Notes: generated by a model from the letters alone, not told the origin. Shown: positions 13,858-23,553, numbered from the stretch's first letter. The stretch is DNA of 64,000 nucleotides from Chryseobacterium camelliae (GCF_030818575.1 NZ_JAUTAL010000001.1:3658001-3722000), one strand, 5' to 3'. A program made the numbers and translations.

Positions 13858-15615
13858 ATGAAAATCAGTTTTTTAAATCTCAATACCATCATCTTATCCG
13901 CAGCAGCCTTAGCTTTAGTGGGATGCACCAACCTGGATGAAAAACTATTGGACGAAGTCCCTTCCACCGAAAATGCAGATCCTGAGGCCTCCCTTGCCGC
14001 AGCATACGGGCAGCTGGGTGACGGTACTTTTGTGGATCACGGAGGTGTTTTTGCCCTGCAGGAGTATTCTACCGATGAAGCCATATTACCCACCCGCGGA
14101 AGCGACTGGGGAGACGGAGGAAAATGGAGGGCGATGCACGAGTTTACCTGGGACGCCAACAGCGATGTGGTGAAAAATACCTGGAACCAGCTGAATTTCG
14201 GGATTACCAAATCCCTGTTTGCGATAGGAAGCATCAACAAAAGCAACATTAATAATAAAGCATTGTTCCTGGCAGAAGCCAAAGGACTACTGGCATACTA
14301 TACCTACACGACCATCGACCTGTTCGGGCAGGCGCCGTACAGGAACCCGGATAACCTCAATGCACCCATCGAAATCAGGAAAGCGGAAACTACGATTGAT
14401 GCTTTGATCACTGAAGTAGAAGGCATTATCCCGAATCTGGCAGACCTCAAAACCCAGAATACCCATGCCGGCAGGTTTACCAAACAGGCTGCTTATGCGC
14501 TGCTGGCAGATATGTACCTGAACAGAGCCGTGATCAAAAACAAAACGGCCGGAACCTTCAACTTTACCGAGCAGGCTGTTAACGGAAGCGGAACGGATAT
14601 GGACAAGGTAATCCAGTATTCCAATATGCTGATCAATAATCCTCTTTTCAGCCTGGAATCCAATTATTTCCACAACTTTGATATCAATAACGATAACAGC
14701 AAGGAAATGATCTTCAGTATCGTACAGAAAAAGAATTCCAACAGAAATGCGGATAATGATTTGGCGTATATGTCGATGGAGAGGATCCAGAAGCCATCAC
14801 CGGACAACAGGGGTACCAATGCTTCGTGCATCACTCCTGAATTCTATTATTCCTGGAATGGAAATTTCGATGATCCCCGTTTTCACCGGTACTATCAGTA
14901 TGATGACGGAACCTGGTTCAGAAATAACGGAACGGATGTAAGTGTACCCTCTACCAGCAAAGTGGGAGGGACAGGTAAACCATGGTTCCATTTCAACAGA
15001 GGACTCCAGGTAGGACAGCAGTATGGCCCTAAAATCGTAAACGGAAACTTTGACATGACTGCTGACGGAAGGATTAAAGTGTATAAATTATTCACGGAAA
15101 AAAATACTACACTCGCCGCAGACTTTACGCCTGAACTGAATTTTGACAATCCCTCGGAAGCAGTATTCACGCAGGCCCAGATCAATCGTGGCGTGAGAAA
15201 TTTCAAGTTTGAATTCGATCCCGGGTATGGCAATAACGGAACCAGCGGGATGGACGTTCCCCTGTACAGGCTCGGCGGAATCTATATGATGAGGGCTGAA
15301 GCTTTCTTCAGAAGCGGAAATGTAGCGGCAGCGTTGGCAGATGTCAATAAGCTGAGGACCAGCAGGACCCGTGAAGCATTGTTCAACAACGCACCTGGCT
15401 CAGCCATTGCTTCTCTTGATGCGAATACGCTTTTTAAAGAATCGGGGTACGAGCTTTATTGGGAAATGTACCGCAGAAAGGCGATGATCAGGTTTGGGAA
15501 ATTTGATCTTGCAGGAACAGCAAAACCTGCTTCACAGCCTTACAGGAGGATTTTCCCGATTCCACAGGCAACACTGGACGCGTCGAAAGAATTCTCACAA
15601 AATCCCGGATACTAG
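13858..15615 (+). CDS. SusD/RagB-family surface lipoprotein
   Basis: This 585-residue protein has a lipoprotein signal with C23 in A-L-V-G-C. The fold is helical and TPR-like, with SusD landmarks such as A-E-A-K-G-L-L-A-Y-Y, A-A-Y-A-L-L-A-D-M-Y-L and Y-R-L-G-G-I-Y-M-M-R-A-E-A near the C terminus. It caps the SusC barrel and captures the ligand at the surface. It starts 14 bases after SusC, so the two are one operon. A hairpin at 15653-15680 ends the unit. Confidence 0.95.
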   Translation: MKISFLNLNTIILSAAALALVGCTNLDEKLLDEVPSTENADPEASLAAAYGQLGDGTFVDHGGVFALQEYSTDEAILPTRGSDWGDGGKWRAMHEFTWDANSDVVKNTWNQLNFGITKSLFAIGSINKSNINNKALFLAEAKGLLAYYTYTTIDLFGQAPYRNPDNLNAPIEIRKAETTIDALITEVEGIIPNLADLKTQNTHAGRFTKQAAYALLADMYLNRAVIKNKTAGTFNFTEQAVNGSGTDMDKVIQYSNMLINNPLFSLESNYFHNFDINNDNSKEMIFSIVQKKNSNRNADNDLAYMSMERIQKPSPDNRGTNASCITPEFYYSWNGNFDDPRFHRYYQYDDGTWFRNNGTDVSVPSTSKVGGTGKPWFHFNRGLQVGQQYGPKIVNGNFDMTADGRIKVYKLFTEKNTTLAADFTPELNFDNPSEAVFTQAQINRGVRNFKFEFDPGYGNNGTSGMDVPLYRLGGIYMMRAEAFFRSGNVAAALADVNKLRTSRTREALFNNAPGSAIASLDANTLFKESGYELYWEMYRRKAMIRFGKFDLAGTAKPASQPYRRIFPIPQATLDASKEFSQNPGY

Positions 15616-15652
15616 AAAATCTTCATACTTACAATTGATTATTATTATTTGA

Positions 15653-15680
15653 AAAGCGGAGCGCATTTGTGCTCCGCTTT
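15653..15680 (+). terminator. Terminator hairpin after SusD
   Basis: The stem AAAGCGGAGC / GCTCCGCTTT has an eight-base loop and lies 38 bases after the stop. The T run is short, so termination may be partial. Confidence 0.6.
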
Positions 15681-15832
15681 ATGTTTGCATGCTTTCATTG
15701 TATCAGCTGCAGAATAGGACTTCCCCGTTTTTTTATTATCTTAGGTAGGTTTATTTTCCTGAAAAGCATTTCCGGATGAGAGAACTGCTTCCGGGAAAAC
15801 ACATTCGCACATAAAAGAAATGACGTGACACT

Positions 15833-17824
15833 ATGGTAACAACATTAAAAAAAGGCATTATCTTTCCAAGTCTTATTTTTATTCTGGGGATTTCATTCAT
15901 ATCCGTTTTTTTTCCTCAGGTAACTGAGCAGCTGCTGAACAGCATTAAACAATTCATATTTGTCAACCTGAACTGGATTTACATCTGGTCCGTAACAATA
16001 TTTGTTATTTTCCTGGTCTACCTCACCTTCAGTGATTATGGAAAAATAAAACTCGGCAGGAATGACAGCAAGCCCGAATACTCTTTCTTTTCATGGATGT
16101 CCATGCTGTTTGCTGCAGGAATGGGCATCGGGCTGATGTATTTCGGGGTTGCGGAACCCATGCAGCATTATTCTTCCGAAGCTTTTGCCTCAGGACATTA
16201 TATCAATCGCGCCAAGAATGCCCAGCTGTATACCTTTTTCCATTGGGGCATCCATGCATGGGCTATCTACGCTGTTGTAGGACTGTCGCTGGCGTACTTT
16301 ACCTACCGTTACCGTCTTCCGTTGTCACTCCGAAGCTGTTTTTATCCTCTGCTGAAAAATAAGATCAACGGAAACTGGGGCAATGCTATCGATGTGTTTG
16401 CCTTATGCAGTACTTTTTTCGGGATTACCACCACGCTGGGTTTCGGCGTCGTTCAGATCAATTCCGGTTTGCAGATCCTGCATGTGATTCCCGAAAACAG
16501 CTTCACTTATCAGGTCATTATTGTTGCCGTCCTGGTCTCGCTTTCTGTCCTCTCAGCCGTAAGCGGGGTAGATAAAGGCATTAAAATCCTGAGCAATGTT
16601 AATATCATCAGTGTGATATGCCTTCTGCTTTTTGTCTTGTTTCTGGGGCCTACCGTGTATGTTATTGCAAGCTTTACGGAAGGACTGGGCAACTATATCA
16701 ACAGTTTTTTCAGCCTTACGTTCAATACGCATATCTATGAAAAGGATACTCTGCCCTGGTTTTATGACTGGACGATCTTATATTGGGCATGGTGGATCTC
16801 CTGGTCGCCCTATGTAGGGCTGTTTATTGCCAAGATCTCAAAGGGGAGGACTATCCGTGAGTTTATCATGGCTGTCCTGGTATTGCCCACGGTATTTAAT
16901 TTTATATGGATGTCGGTTTTCGGGAACAGTGCCATTTGGTTTGATCTTACCACAGCTAAGGGGGCACTCAGCCAACTGGCTTCCAATCCGGACATGCTGA
17001 TGTTCAGGTTCCTGGATTATTTACCACTCACGACGTTGATCAGTTTCGTCGTAATTGGGATCATCATCATATTTTTCGTGACATCCGCAGACTCAGGAAT
17101 TTTTGTCATGAACAGCATTGCCACTGAAAATGCGCCGAAATCCCCGAAATGGCAGATGGTATTCTGGGGTATATTGCTGGCTGCACTGGCGCTCCTCCTG
17201 CTGAATGCCGGAGGACTGAAAGCCCTTCAGACCATGACACTGATCACAGCTCTGCCTTTTGCCCTTATCATGATTGTATTTATTGTCAGCCTGATGAAAG
17301 CGCTGGTAATCGACCGGAATTATTATGAAAAGGATTTTTCCGCTTCCTCCATTCCCTGGACGGGGGTCATCTGGAAACAGAGGCTCAAGCAGATTGTTTC
17401 CTTTAAGGACCTGCCTGCCGTGGAACATTTTATACATCATACTGTAAAGTCCGCATTTACGGAACTCAAAGACGAATTCATGAATAACGGGATTGAAGCG
17501 AAGCTCAATACCTGGGATGATCCGGCAGCTGTTGAGATCGAAATCCGGCATGATGTGGTCAACAACTTTGTGTACGGAGTCAAGAGTCACTCAAAAACCA
17601 TATCCGAGTCTGTAATAAAGGATGATAACCTTCCCGATATTGATGAAAGTAAAACCTATTATCCCAAAGCCTATTTCGGGGATGCCCGTGAAGGGTACGA
17701 TGTTCAGTACTTCACCAAAGATGAGCTGATTTCGGATGTCCTGAAGCATTATGAAAGGTTCCTGGAAATCATTTCAGATGAAGGCAATGAAATGTTCATC
17801 AGCATCAATGCTGGAAAAAGATAA
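15833..17824 (+). CDS. BCCT-family transporter (betaine/choline/carnitine type)
   Basis: The 663-residue protein has about 12 membrane segments in residues 1-500. BCCT motifs are visible: M-F-A-A-G-M-G-I-G-L-M-Y-F-G-V-A-E-P, the family signature D-W-T-I-L-Y-W-A-W-W, and F-V-T-S-A-D-S-G-I-F. A long hydrophilic tail (about 510-663) resembles the regulatory extension of BetT-like carriers. It imports quaternary ammonium compounds, for osmoprotection or as nutrients. The substrate, glycine betaine or choline, cannot be decided. It follows the SusCD operon after 217 bases and is probably a separate unit. Confidence 0.92.
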   Translation: MVTTLKKGIIFPSLIFILGISFISVFFPQVTEQLLNSIKQFIFVNLNWIYIWSVTIFVIFLVYLTFSDYGKIKLGRNDSKPEYSFFSWMSMLFAAGMGIGLMYFGVAEPMQHYSSEAFASGHYINRAKNAQLYTFFHWGIHAWAIYAVVGLSLAYFTYRYRLPLSLRSCFYPLLKNKINGNWGNAIDVFALCSTFFGITTTLGFGVVQINSGLQILHVIPENSFTYQVIIVAVLVSLSVLSAVSGVDKGIKILSNVNIISVICLLLFVLFLGPTVYVIASFTEGLGNYINSFFSLTFNTHIYEKDTLPWFYDWTILYWAWWISWSPYVGLFIAKISKGRTIREFIMAVLVLPTVFNFIWMSVFGNSAIWFDLTTAKGALSQLASNPDMLMFRFLDYLPLTTLISFVVIGIIIIFFVTSADSGIFVMNSIATENAPKSPKWQMVFWGILLAALALLLLNAGGLKALQTMTLITALPFALIMIVFIVSLMKALVIDRNYYEKDFSASSIPWTGVIWKQRLKQIVSFKDLPAVEHFIHHTVKSAFTELKDEFMNNGIEAKLNTWDDPAAVEIEIRHDVVNNFVYGVKSHSKTISESVIKDDNLPDIDESKTYYPKAYFGDAREGYDVQYFTKDELISDVLKHYERFLEIISDEGNEMFISINAGKR

Positions 17825-17832
17825 ACACGATT

Positions 17833-17867
17833 AAAAAAGCGAAGAAAAATTGTTCCTTCGCTTTTTT
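17833..17867. terminator. Bidirectional terminator between the BCCT gene and msrA
   Basis: A perfect 12-bp stem AAAAAAGCGAAG / CTTCGCTTTTTT with an 11-base loop gives T runs on both strands. The two flanking genes converge here. Confidence 0.85.
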
Positions 17868-17872
17868 ATTGC

Positions 17873-18424
17873 TTATGCATTTAGCATTCCCAGTTCCCCG
17901 AAATGCTTCCTGAACTTTTGTATTTTAGGCCCTACTACTGCGCTGCAATACGGCTGGTCAGGGTTCTCGTGGTAATATCCCTGATGGTACTGCTCAGCCG
18001 GCCAGAACTTGTCGAATTTCGTTACTTCCGTTACATAGGTTCCCTGCCATCTGCCGGATTCCTGTGAAGCTTTGACCGCTGCCTCCGCTTTGGCCTTTTC
18101 CGCATCATCTTTATAGTAGATGACAGAACGGTACTGGGTGCCAATATCATTTCCCTGACGGTTGAGCTGGGTTGGGTCATGAAGAAAAAAGAAAACATCC
18201 ATCAGCTGTTCATATGAGATGACCGACGGATCATAAGTGATCTGCACGACTTCCGCATGCCCGGTCTCCCCGGTGCAGACCTCTTTGTAGGTAGGATTAT
18301 CTGTATGCCCTCCGGAATACCCCGATACGGCGGAAACCACTCCCTTCAGCATATTAAAACAGCTTTCCACACACCAGAAACAGCCTCCACCAAAGGTAAT
18401 CTGTTCTAAATTATTGTTATCCAT
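17873..18424 (-). CDS. msrA: Peptide-methionine (S)-S-oxide reductase
   Basis: The 183-residue protein has the MsrA active site G-G-C-F-W-C-V-E with catalytic C15. Family segments follow: G-Y-S-G-G-H, Y-K-E-V-C-T-G-E-T-G-H-A-E-V, D-P-T-Q-L-N-R-Q-G-N-D-I-G-T-Q-Y-R-S. It lacks a signal peptide, so it acts in the cytoplasm to reduce oxidised methionine. A second Cys (C18) lies in the active-site motif, and another in Q-P-Y-C-S-A-V-V could resolve the sulfenic acid. The gene stands alone, convergent with the BCCT gene. Confidence 0.96.
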   Translation of the reverse strand: MDNNNLEQITFGGGCFWCVESCFNMLKGVVSAVSGYSGGHTDNPTYKEVCTGETGHAEVVQITYDPSVISYEQLMDVFFFLHDPTQLNRQGNDIGTQYRSVIYYKDDAEKAKAEAAVKASQESGRWQGTYVTEVTKFDKFWPAEQYHQGYYHENPDQPYCSAVVGPKIQKFRKHFGELGMLNA

Positions 18425-18629
18425 TGTAAATTGATTATTGTATTAAAATTCTGATCTCTCCCGGAAATGGAACAGGAGAAAAACCAATCAAAAATAGGAA
18501 AAGTTTTGCAGTCTGTACAGTATACAGGCATTCAAAAATAAATCACATTGATTGTTTTTGCCAATCATGAAACCATGATCTGTACCAATTCTGATCGCTG
18601 AAGGAAGGGTATTGTATGGATCAGGTTTT

Positions 18630-18765
18630 AACCACAACAATGACAAAATTTTTTAACACATTAGAATCATGAAGATAAAAGCTTTGAAAACAGAAGGACA
18701 CATAAGTTTTTTAAAAATCTACGATTTTTGAATGCTTGAAAAAAGATCTGCGTGATCTGCTGATA
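18630..18765 (+). repeat. Dispersed intergenic repeat, single copy A
   Basis: It begins TAACCACAACAATGACAAAA and contains AAGCTTTGAAAACAGAAGG. It ends near GATCTGCGTGATCTGC. Read on the minus strand it aligns with the tandem units at 8881-9389. Confidence 0.7.
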
Positions 18766-18830
18766 TACGAGAATAAAATAGGGGTGATTCTATAGCTCTG
18801 GCACAATTAGAATATGCATGTCAGATAGTT

Positions 18831-18940
18831 TAACCACAATAGTCGCAAAAGTTTTGACACATTAGAAGTATGAAGAGAAGCGCTTTGAAAACAAAAGAGC
18901 ACATAAATTTATGAAAATCTTTGATTTTCATTTGATGCTG
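18831..18940 (+). repeat. Dispersed intergenic repeat, single copy B
   Basis: It begins TAACCACAATAGTCGCAAAA and contains CGCTTTGAAAACAAAAGAGC. It is a shorter, more diverged copy that ends near TTTGATGCTG. Confidence 0.65.
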
Positions 18941-18979
18941 CATATCATTTCTTTCATTTCTAAATTTGTTTTAAGCCTG

Positions 18980-19012
18980 AACCTTGTCAGGGCTTCAAAC
19001 CCTGATAAGGTT
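18980..19012. repeat. REP-like palindrome, copy 2
   Basis: Arms of 13 bases (AACCTTGTCAGGG and CCCTGATAAGGTT) differ from perfect pairing at one G-T position and enclose seven bases. It matches copy 1 at 8693-8726. Confidence 0.7.
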
Positions 19013-19070
19013 GATAGATCCATGACCAAATAAACTGCTGAATTTGAAGTTCTCTAAGAAATCAAACAAG

Positions 19071-19093
19071 AAAGCATCCGAAAAGGATGCTTT
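19071..19093 (-). terminator. Terminator hairpin after the ROK gene
   Basis: The stem AAAGCATCC / GGATGCTTT with a five-base loop lies 26 bases downstream of the stop at 19119. The T run on the minus strand is weak. Confidence 0.6.
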
Positions 19094-19118
19094 GTATTAA
19101 TGGTATAGATGGTATTGT

Positions 19119-20090
19119 CTATTTTTTCTCCCACACTAAGGCACTGGCACCGAGGATCGCCGCATCGGCTTCATCCAGCTCGCTGAAAACCAGTTTTACC
19201 TTGTTCCTGAAAATCGGGAGCAGGTTTCTTTCCATATGCAGCTTGGCAGGTTTCAGGATAAATTCACCCGCTTTGATCACGCCTCCGAAAAGCAGGATCG
19301 CTTCCGGGGAAGAAAACATCACAAAGTTGGCTAGGGCTTCACCTAATTTCTGTCCGGTATACCGGAATACCTCGATGGCGATGGGATCTCCTTTCAGGGC
19401 ACATTCATGGACGGTCTTGGAGTTGATTTCCTCTTCAGGGTATTGGTTCAGCATGGATTCAGCAAATTCAGCCCTCATTTTTTTAGCCGTAATTGAAATT
19501 CCGGTTGCCGAGGCATAGGCTTCCAGGCTCCCTTCAGAGCCTGTGCTCCAGTGCTTTCTTCCTCCCGGTTTTACAATGGTATGTCCCAGTTCTCCGGCAA
19601 ATCCGTCATGTCCGTAGATCAGGCTTCCGCTGGCTACAATTCCGCTTCCTACCCCTGTTCCCAGGGTAATCATGATAAAGTCCTTCATGCCTCTGGCCGC
19701 CCCGAAGAGCATTTCGCCTAATGCAGCAGCATTGGCATCATTGGTCACGGTACACGGAAGGCCGAATTTATTCGTCATGAGCTCAGCGAAAGGTACAATA
19801 CCTTTCCAGGGCAGGTTTGGGGCCAGTTCAATGGTCCCTTTATAATAGTTTCCGTTAGGAGCACCTACTCCTATCCCGTCAAAGTTTTTTTCTTTTCCGT
19901 AACGCTCGATGAAAGGGTAGACCTGTTCATGCAATGCGTCAATGAATCCTTCAACAGTAGGGTAAGCATCCGTACGAAGGCTGCCTTTTTCAAGAACCTC
20001 TCCTCTGTGGTTTACCACACCGAATTTAGTGTTGGTGCCGCCAATATCAATTCCTAAGGCAACATTTTTTGATAAATCTATTAATGACAT
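19119..20090 (-). CDS. ROK-family sugar kinase-like protein lacking the zinc cysteines
   Basis: The 323-residue protein has the ATP-binding phosphate loop D-I-G-G-T-N-T-K (D15) and V-T-N-D-A-N-A-A-A-L-G-E with the catalytic Asp. G-T-G-V-G-S-G-I and L-L-F-G-G-V follow. ROK proteins normally have a C-x-C-G-x-x-G-C zinc site before L-E; here the segment is H-W-S-T-G-S-E-G-S-L-E-A-Y, with no Cys. The catalytic parts are kept, so a glucokinase-like activity is likely but not shown. There is no DNA-binding domain, so it is a kinase and not a ROK repressor. It stands alone on the minus strand, before the iron cluster. Confidence 0.85.
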   Translation of the reverse strand: MSLIDLSKNVALGIDIGGTNTKFGVVNHRGEVLEKGSLRTDAYPTVEGFIDALHEQVYPFIERYGKEKNFDGIGVGAPNGNYYKGTIELAPNLPWKGIVPFAELMTNKFGLPCTVTNDANAAALGEMLFGAARGMKDFIMITLGTGVGSGIVASGSLIYGHDGFAGELGHTIVKPGGRKHWSTGSEGSLEAYASATGISITAKKMRAEFAESMLNQYPEEEINSKTVHECALKGDPIAIEVFRYTGQKLGEALANFVMFSSPEAILLFGGVIKAGEFILKPAKLHMERNLLPIFRNKVKLVFSELDEADAAILGASALVWEKK

Positions 20091-20172
20091 TTCTTTTGTA
20101 AAAAATTCTAAAGGTCTAAATTATAAAAAAGATTGTATTAATGGATTATTAACGAAACATTTATTTGAATAA

Positions 20173-21385
20173 TTATGCTGCTTTTGCCGTCTTCTTTTTT
20201 CTTCGGCCCCACCAGATCATAAATCCGGTCACCGGCAGCGAAGCACAAATGAGGCTGACTACGAAGGCGATGATTTTGGTAGGAAGCCCGAGAATAGCCC
20301 CGACATGGATGTCATAGTTGGCCGCTACGGCTTTTTCGCCCAGGTTTTTGTCTTTCGGGTCGTGGGTATGGAGCAGTTCCCCGGAGTTTTCATCGAATAT
20401 AAGGCTGCTGCTTTTATGATAAGAGTAGGAAAGATGCTTTACGTATACTTCAAAATTCGGATGGGCATGGTCATCCATATCGCTCATGTCCCAGATCAAT
20501 GGAAAATCCATAGGCATCAGGGTATTTTGCCTTTACCGTATTGCTGATCTTATCCAGTGTTCCTTCCGTCCTCATTGATGCCGGAGCTTTTGTCGTGATG
20601 GATGAAAAATCGGGATATTTCGTTTCTCCTCCGGAGAACGTGAAATAAATTGCCGCCTGTACGAAGAAAAACGCGTAGAACAAGCCTGTAATGGCGAAAA
20701 TCAGCGCAAAGATGGAAGAATAGAAGCCCAGGATATTGTGGAGGTCATAATTTTTCCGTTTCCAATTTTTTACGTTTTTCCATTTAAAGGAAAGGCGCTG
20801 TTTCCTGGCAGCCTTGTTCTTGGGCCACCATAAAATGATTCCGGAAATCAGCATGATCACAAAAATAATCACTGGGATCCCTACCAGATACGTTCCCCAG
20901 GATTGTTTCAGAAGGTAGCTCCAGTGGATCATCTTGACGATCTGGAAAAAGCCGTTCTTCTCGTCATACGTCCTCAGGACTTTTCCATTATACGGATTTA
21001 CATACGCAACTTTATAAATCGGAAATTCATCAAAATAGTTCCAGCCTTCCGGATTATGCTCATACCAGTAGAATTGGTAGGAAAGCTTCTTGTCCACCGG
21101 GATATTGACCCAGTGGACAGGATATTTCTCTTTCACCTGTTCCACAACAGCTTTTTCGAGCATGCGGATCGGAAGAACTTCTTTCCGGTCAATGCCCTGC
21201 TCATGATGGTAGATGACATCTTTTCTGGTGAAATTTTCTATTTCATCCTTAAAAACATACAGTGCTCCTGTAATGGAAATAATAAAGATCAGGAAGCCTA
21301 CAGCAAGCCCCAGCCACAAGTGCAGTTTTCCGGTCCATTTTTTAAATACACCCGGCTTTTTTTTATGATGATGTTTTTTCCTCAT
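20173..21385 (-). pseudogene. PepSY-domain membrane protein 3 (siderophore reductase-like), split by a frameshift
   Basis: Frame 1 (21385 to 20471, 304 aa) starts M-R-K-K-H-H-H-K-K-K-P-G and matches the intact paralog at 23550-24755: first membrane segment near 22-44, a periplasmic PepSY part, then G-I-I-L-W-W-P-K-N and W-K-R-K-N-Y-D-L-H-N-I-L-G-F. Frame 2 (open to the stop at 20173) carries the rest, including A-A-N-Y-D-I-H-V-G and the last membrane segment. An extra base near 20482, after G-F-S-I-D-L-G-H-E, would explain the break. PepSY membrane proteins such as FoxB/PiuB are linked to reductive iron release from siderophores. The gene is last in the iron cluster, with its own possible promoter at 21403-21410. 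Confidence 0.8.
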
Positions 21386-21402
21386 GTCTCTGAAAAGTTT
21401 TA

Positions 21403-21410
21403 CAAAGATA
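21403..21410 (-). promoter_or_regulatory. -7 element before PepSY protein 3
   Basis: It reads TATCTTTG on the minus strand, an exact TAnnTTTG match in the 50-base gap between receptor 3 and PepSY protein 3. It suggests a separate or additional promoter for the last gene. Confidence 0.35.
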
Positions 21411-21435
21411 AGTGTAATGTTTTTATTTAGATTAA

Positions 21436-23553
21436 TTAAAATCTATATTCCACCATAAAAGTTCCTCTCATCCCTAATGCATTCACGAAATCACTGTCAC
21501 GGGCTGCCCACCAGGCAATCGCCGGCTGATACACTTTGTTAAAGACATTTTCGATGCCGAGGGACAGCTTCCAGTTGGAATTAAGATCATAAGAAGACCT
21601 GAAATTGAATACGGTATAATCAGGTACGGTTCCTTCTCCATATGAATACAATCCGGTTTTGGGATTCGGGTCAAAGCGGTTCTGCCTGAAGCCATGCAGC
21701 ATATCAATCCCAATGGAAAGTGCCTGTACCGGCCTTAGCTGCACATAAGCAAGAACTTTCGGCGCTGAAATCCTGCTGTTATTGATCTTGGCTGAATAAT
21801 CCCCGTTATCATTCAGGGACGTAAGCCCTTCCATCCAGCTGTAGCTTCCTCCGAAATTCAGCCATCTTAATGGAGTGAAGTTCAGGTATCCCTCCACGCC
21901 ATAAACTATTTCCGGAGCCCGCTGGATCGTCAGGGAACGGTCCGGGCTCTGTACGAAAGAGGCACCGAGTTTTGATGTACTTACATAGGACGTCATTTCA
22001 TAGTTCAGCCATTTAGCGATCTGTCCTGTAGCTCCGAGTTCATAATTGTTCACAATAATCGGCTTGGCCTCCAGGTTGGCAATGGTTTCTGAAGTAGAGG
22101 TCCTCAGAATCCTTCCCAGCTCATTAATGGAATATGATTGTGAAAAGCTTGCGAAAAGATTCAAGTAAGGCTGGATGTTGTATCTAAGTCCAATGTTTCC
22201 TACCAGGGCATTATATTCCAGGTCGCCTCCCTTCACAAAGATACTTTTGGTAAATGTGCCGTCATTTTTAATCGTGGACAGCGTATTGAAATCACTCACT
22301 TTTACCTTGATGTTTTCATACCGTAAGCCTCCTTTCAGCGTCAGCTTTTTAAGCAGGTCTACTTTTACCATCAGAAAAGGAGCAATGTTGGTCATATCCA
22401 TATCTGGTGTCCAGTAGCGGCCATCCTCCAGTTTCTGGGCGGTCTTATCATTCAACACGTCAAGGCCGTAGATCACCTCTCCCTGGGAATTTTGTGTGTT
22501 CCACAGCTGGGTGTCAAGATTGGCTCTCAACCCGGATTTTTTTGATATAACATTGGATTGTCCGCCGTTCAGGAACGTATCGCTGTATCCGTAAACGGTC
22601 CTGAAATCCTGATAATAAAGATTGACATTCAGGGCTGTATTCCAGAACAGGTTTTTATTGTCGTAGCTTAATTTGTAGTTGTGGTTCCTGGGCGTTCCCT
22701 GCGGTGTGGTAGCCAGGTTTTTTCCTGCCCCATCTGCAATGGTAGGCGTGATGCCGTATTTTCCCGTCTTCAGGCCAAGATCAAGATCAGACTTTGAGGC
22801 GTACCCGATATAGGATGCTTCAATCCTTTGATTCTGGTTGATATTATATCCCAACTTCAGCAAGCCGTTGTAGTTATCCATTTTTGCAGTACTGTAGGTA
22901 GGGCTGAGGTAAACGCCATCTGCGTCTTTCATATAGCCTGTCCTTTCATAGGTCAGGGATGCCACATAATCAAATTTATCGGATAGCTTACCTGATAAAA
23001 GCTGTGTAGCCCTGATACCCAGGGTACCGCCATAAGGCTGACCGGTTATACCGATCTGAGAAATACCCGAAATCTTTTGATTGGTTCGGCTCCTTCTGGT
23101 AATATAATTGATGATTCCCCCGTCTGCACCGTTCCCGTAAATGGATGACGCTCCTTTGATCACCTCGATCCTTTCGATTACCGAAGGATCGATGGAGCGG
23201 ATGTCTCTGGCTCCGTTTCTCAAAGGGGTAGATTGAGGAATCCCGTCAATCAGGACAAGGACCTGGCGCCCTCTCAGCGTCTGGCCGCTGTTGGTGGTGG
23301 TTCCCGAGCTTGTAGCAAGGCTGGGTACCGTATACTGGAGGATATTGCTGATATCTGAATTAATGGTCAGCTGCGACTGGATCTGCTTTTCGCCGACGAT
23401 AGTTACTGAGCTCGGAATTTCTTTGATGCTTTCCTTTTTCCGGGAGGCTGTCATCACTACCTCGTCCACATTGTTTACTTTTAAGCTGTCATTCGACTGG
23501 GCAAAAGCCATGGTAGCGGCCAGGAAAGATATTGCTGTAAATGTTTTTTTCAT
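21436..23553 (-). CDS. TonB-dependent receptor 3 (siderophore/iron type)
   Basis: I start at ATG 23553, which gives a 705-residue protein with a clean signal peptide (M-K-K-T-F-T-A-I-S-F ... A-F-A-Q). The frame stays open further upstream to 23592. TonB box-like D-E-V-V-M-T-A-S-R is followed by the plug: L-R-G-R-Q-V-L-V-L-I-D-G-I-P and I-E-V-I-K-G-A-S-S-I-Y-G-N-G-A-D-G-G. The barrel ends G-T-F-M-V-E-Y-R-F. Its start overlaps the stop of PepSY protein 2 by ATGA, so the two are translationally coupled. The ligand is probably a ferric siderophore; this is inferred from the neighbours. Confidence 0.9.
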   Translation of the reverse strand: MKKTFTAISFLAATMAFAQSNDSLKVNNVDEVVMTASRKKESIKEIPSSVTIVGEKQIQSQLTINSDISNILQYTVPSLATSSGTTTNSGQTLRGRQVLVLIDGIPQSTPLRNGARDIRSIDPSVIERIEVIKGASSIYGNGADGGIINYITRRSRTNQKISGISQIGITGQPYGGTLGIRATQLLSGKLSDKFDYVASLTYERTGYMKDADGVYLSPTYSTAKMDNYNGLLKLGYNINQNQRIEASYIGYASKSDLDLGLKTGKYGITPTIADGAGKNLATTPQGTPRNHNYKLSYDNKNLFWNTALNVNLYYQDFRTVYGYSDTFLNGGQSNVISKKSGLRANLDTQLWNTQNSQGEVIYGLDVLNDKTAQKLEDGRYWTPDMDMTNIAPFLMVKVDLLKKLTLKGGLRYENIKVKVSDFNTLSTIKNDGTFTKSIFVKGGDLEYNALVGNIGLRYNIQPYLNLFASFSQSYSINELGRILRTSTSETIANLEAKPIIVNNYELGATGQIAKWLNYEMTSYVSTSKLGASFVQSPDRSLTIQRAPEIVYGVEGYLNFTPLRWLNFGGSYSWMEGLTSLNDNGDYSAKINNSRISAPKVLAYVQLRPVQALSIGIDMLHGFRQNRFDPNPKTGLYSYGEGTVPDYTVFNFRSSYDLNSNWKLSLGIENVFNKVYQPAIAWWAARDSDFVNALGMRGTFMVEYRF

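Larger units (their letters stand above)
18425..19118. other. Intergenic region with dispersed repeats, no gene seen
   Basis: These 694 bases hold two inverted-orientation copies of the dispersed repeat, the second REP-like palindrome and a terminator for the ROK gene. I see no reading frame that looks coding. Confidence 0.7.
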
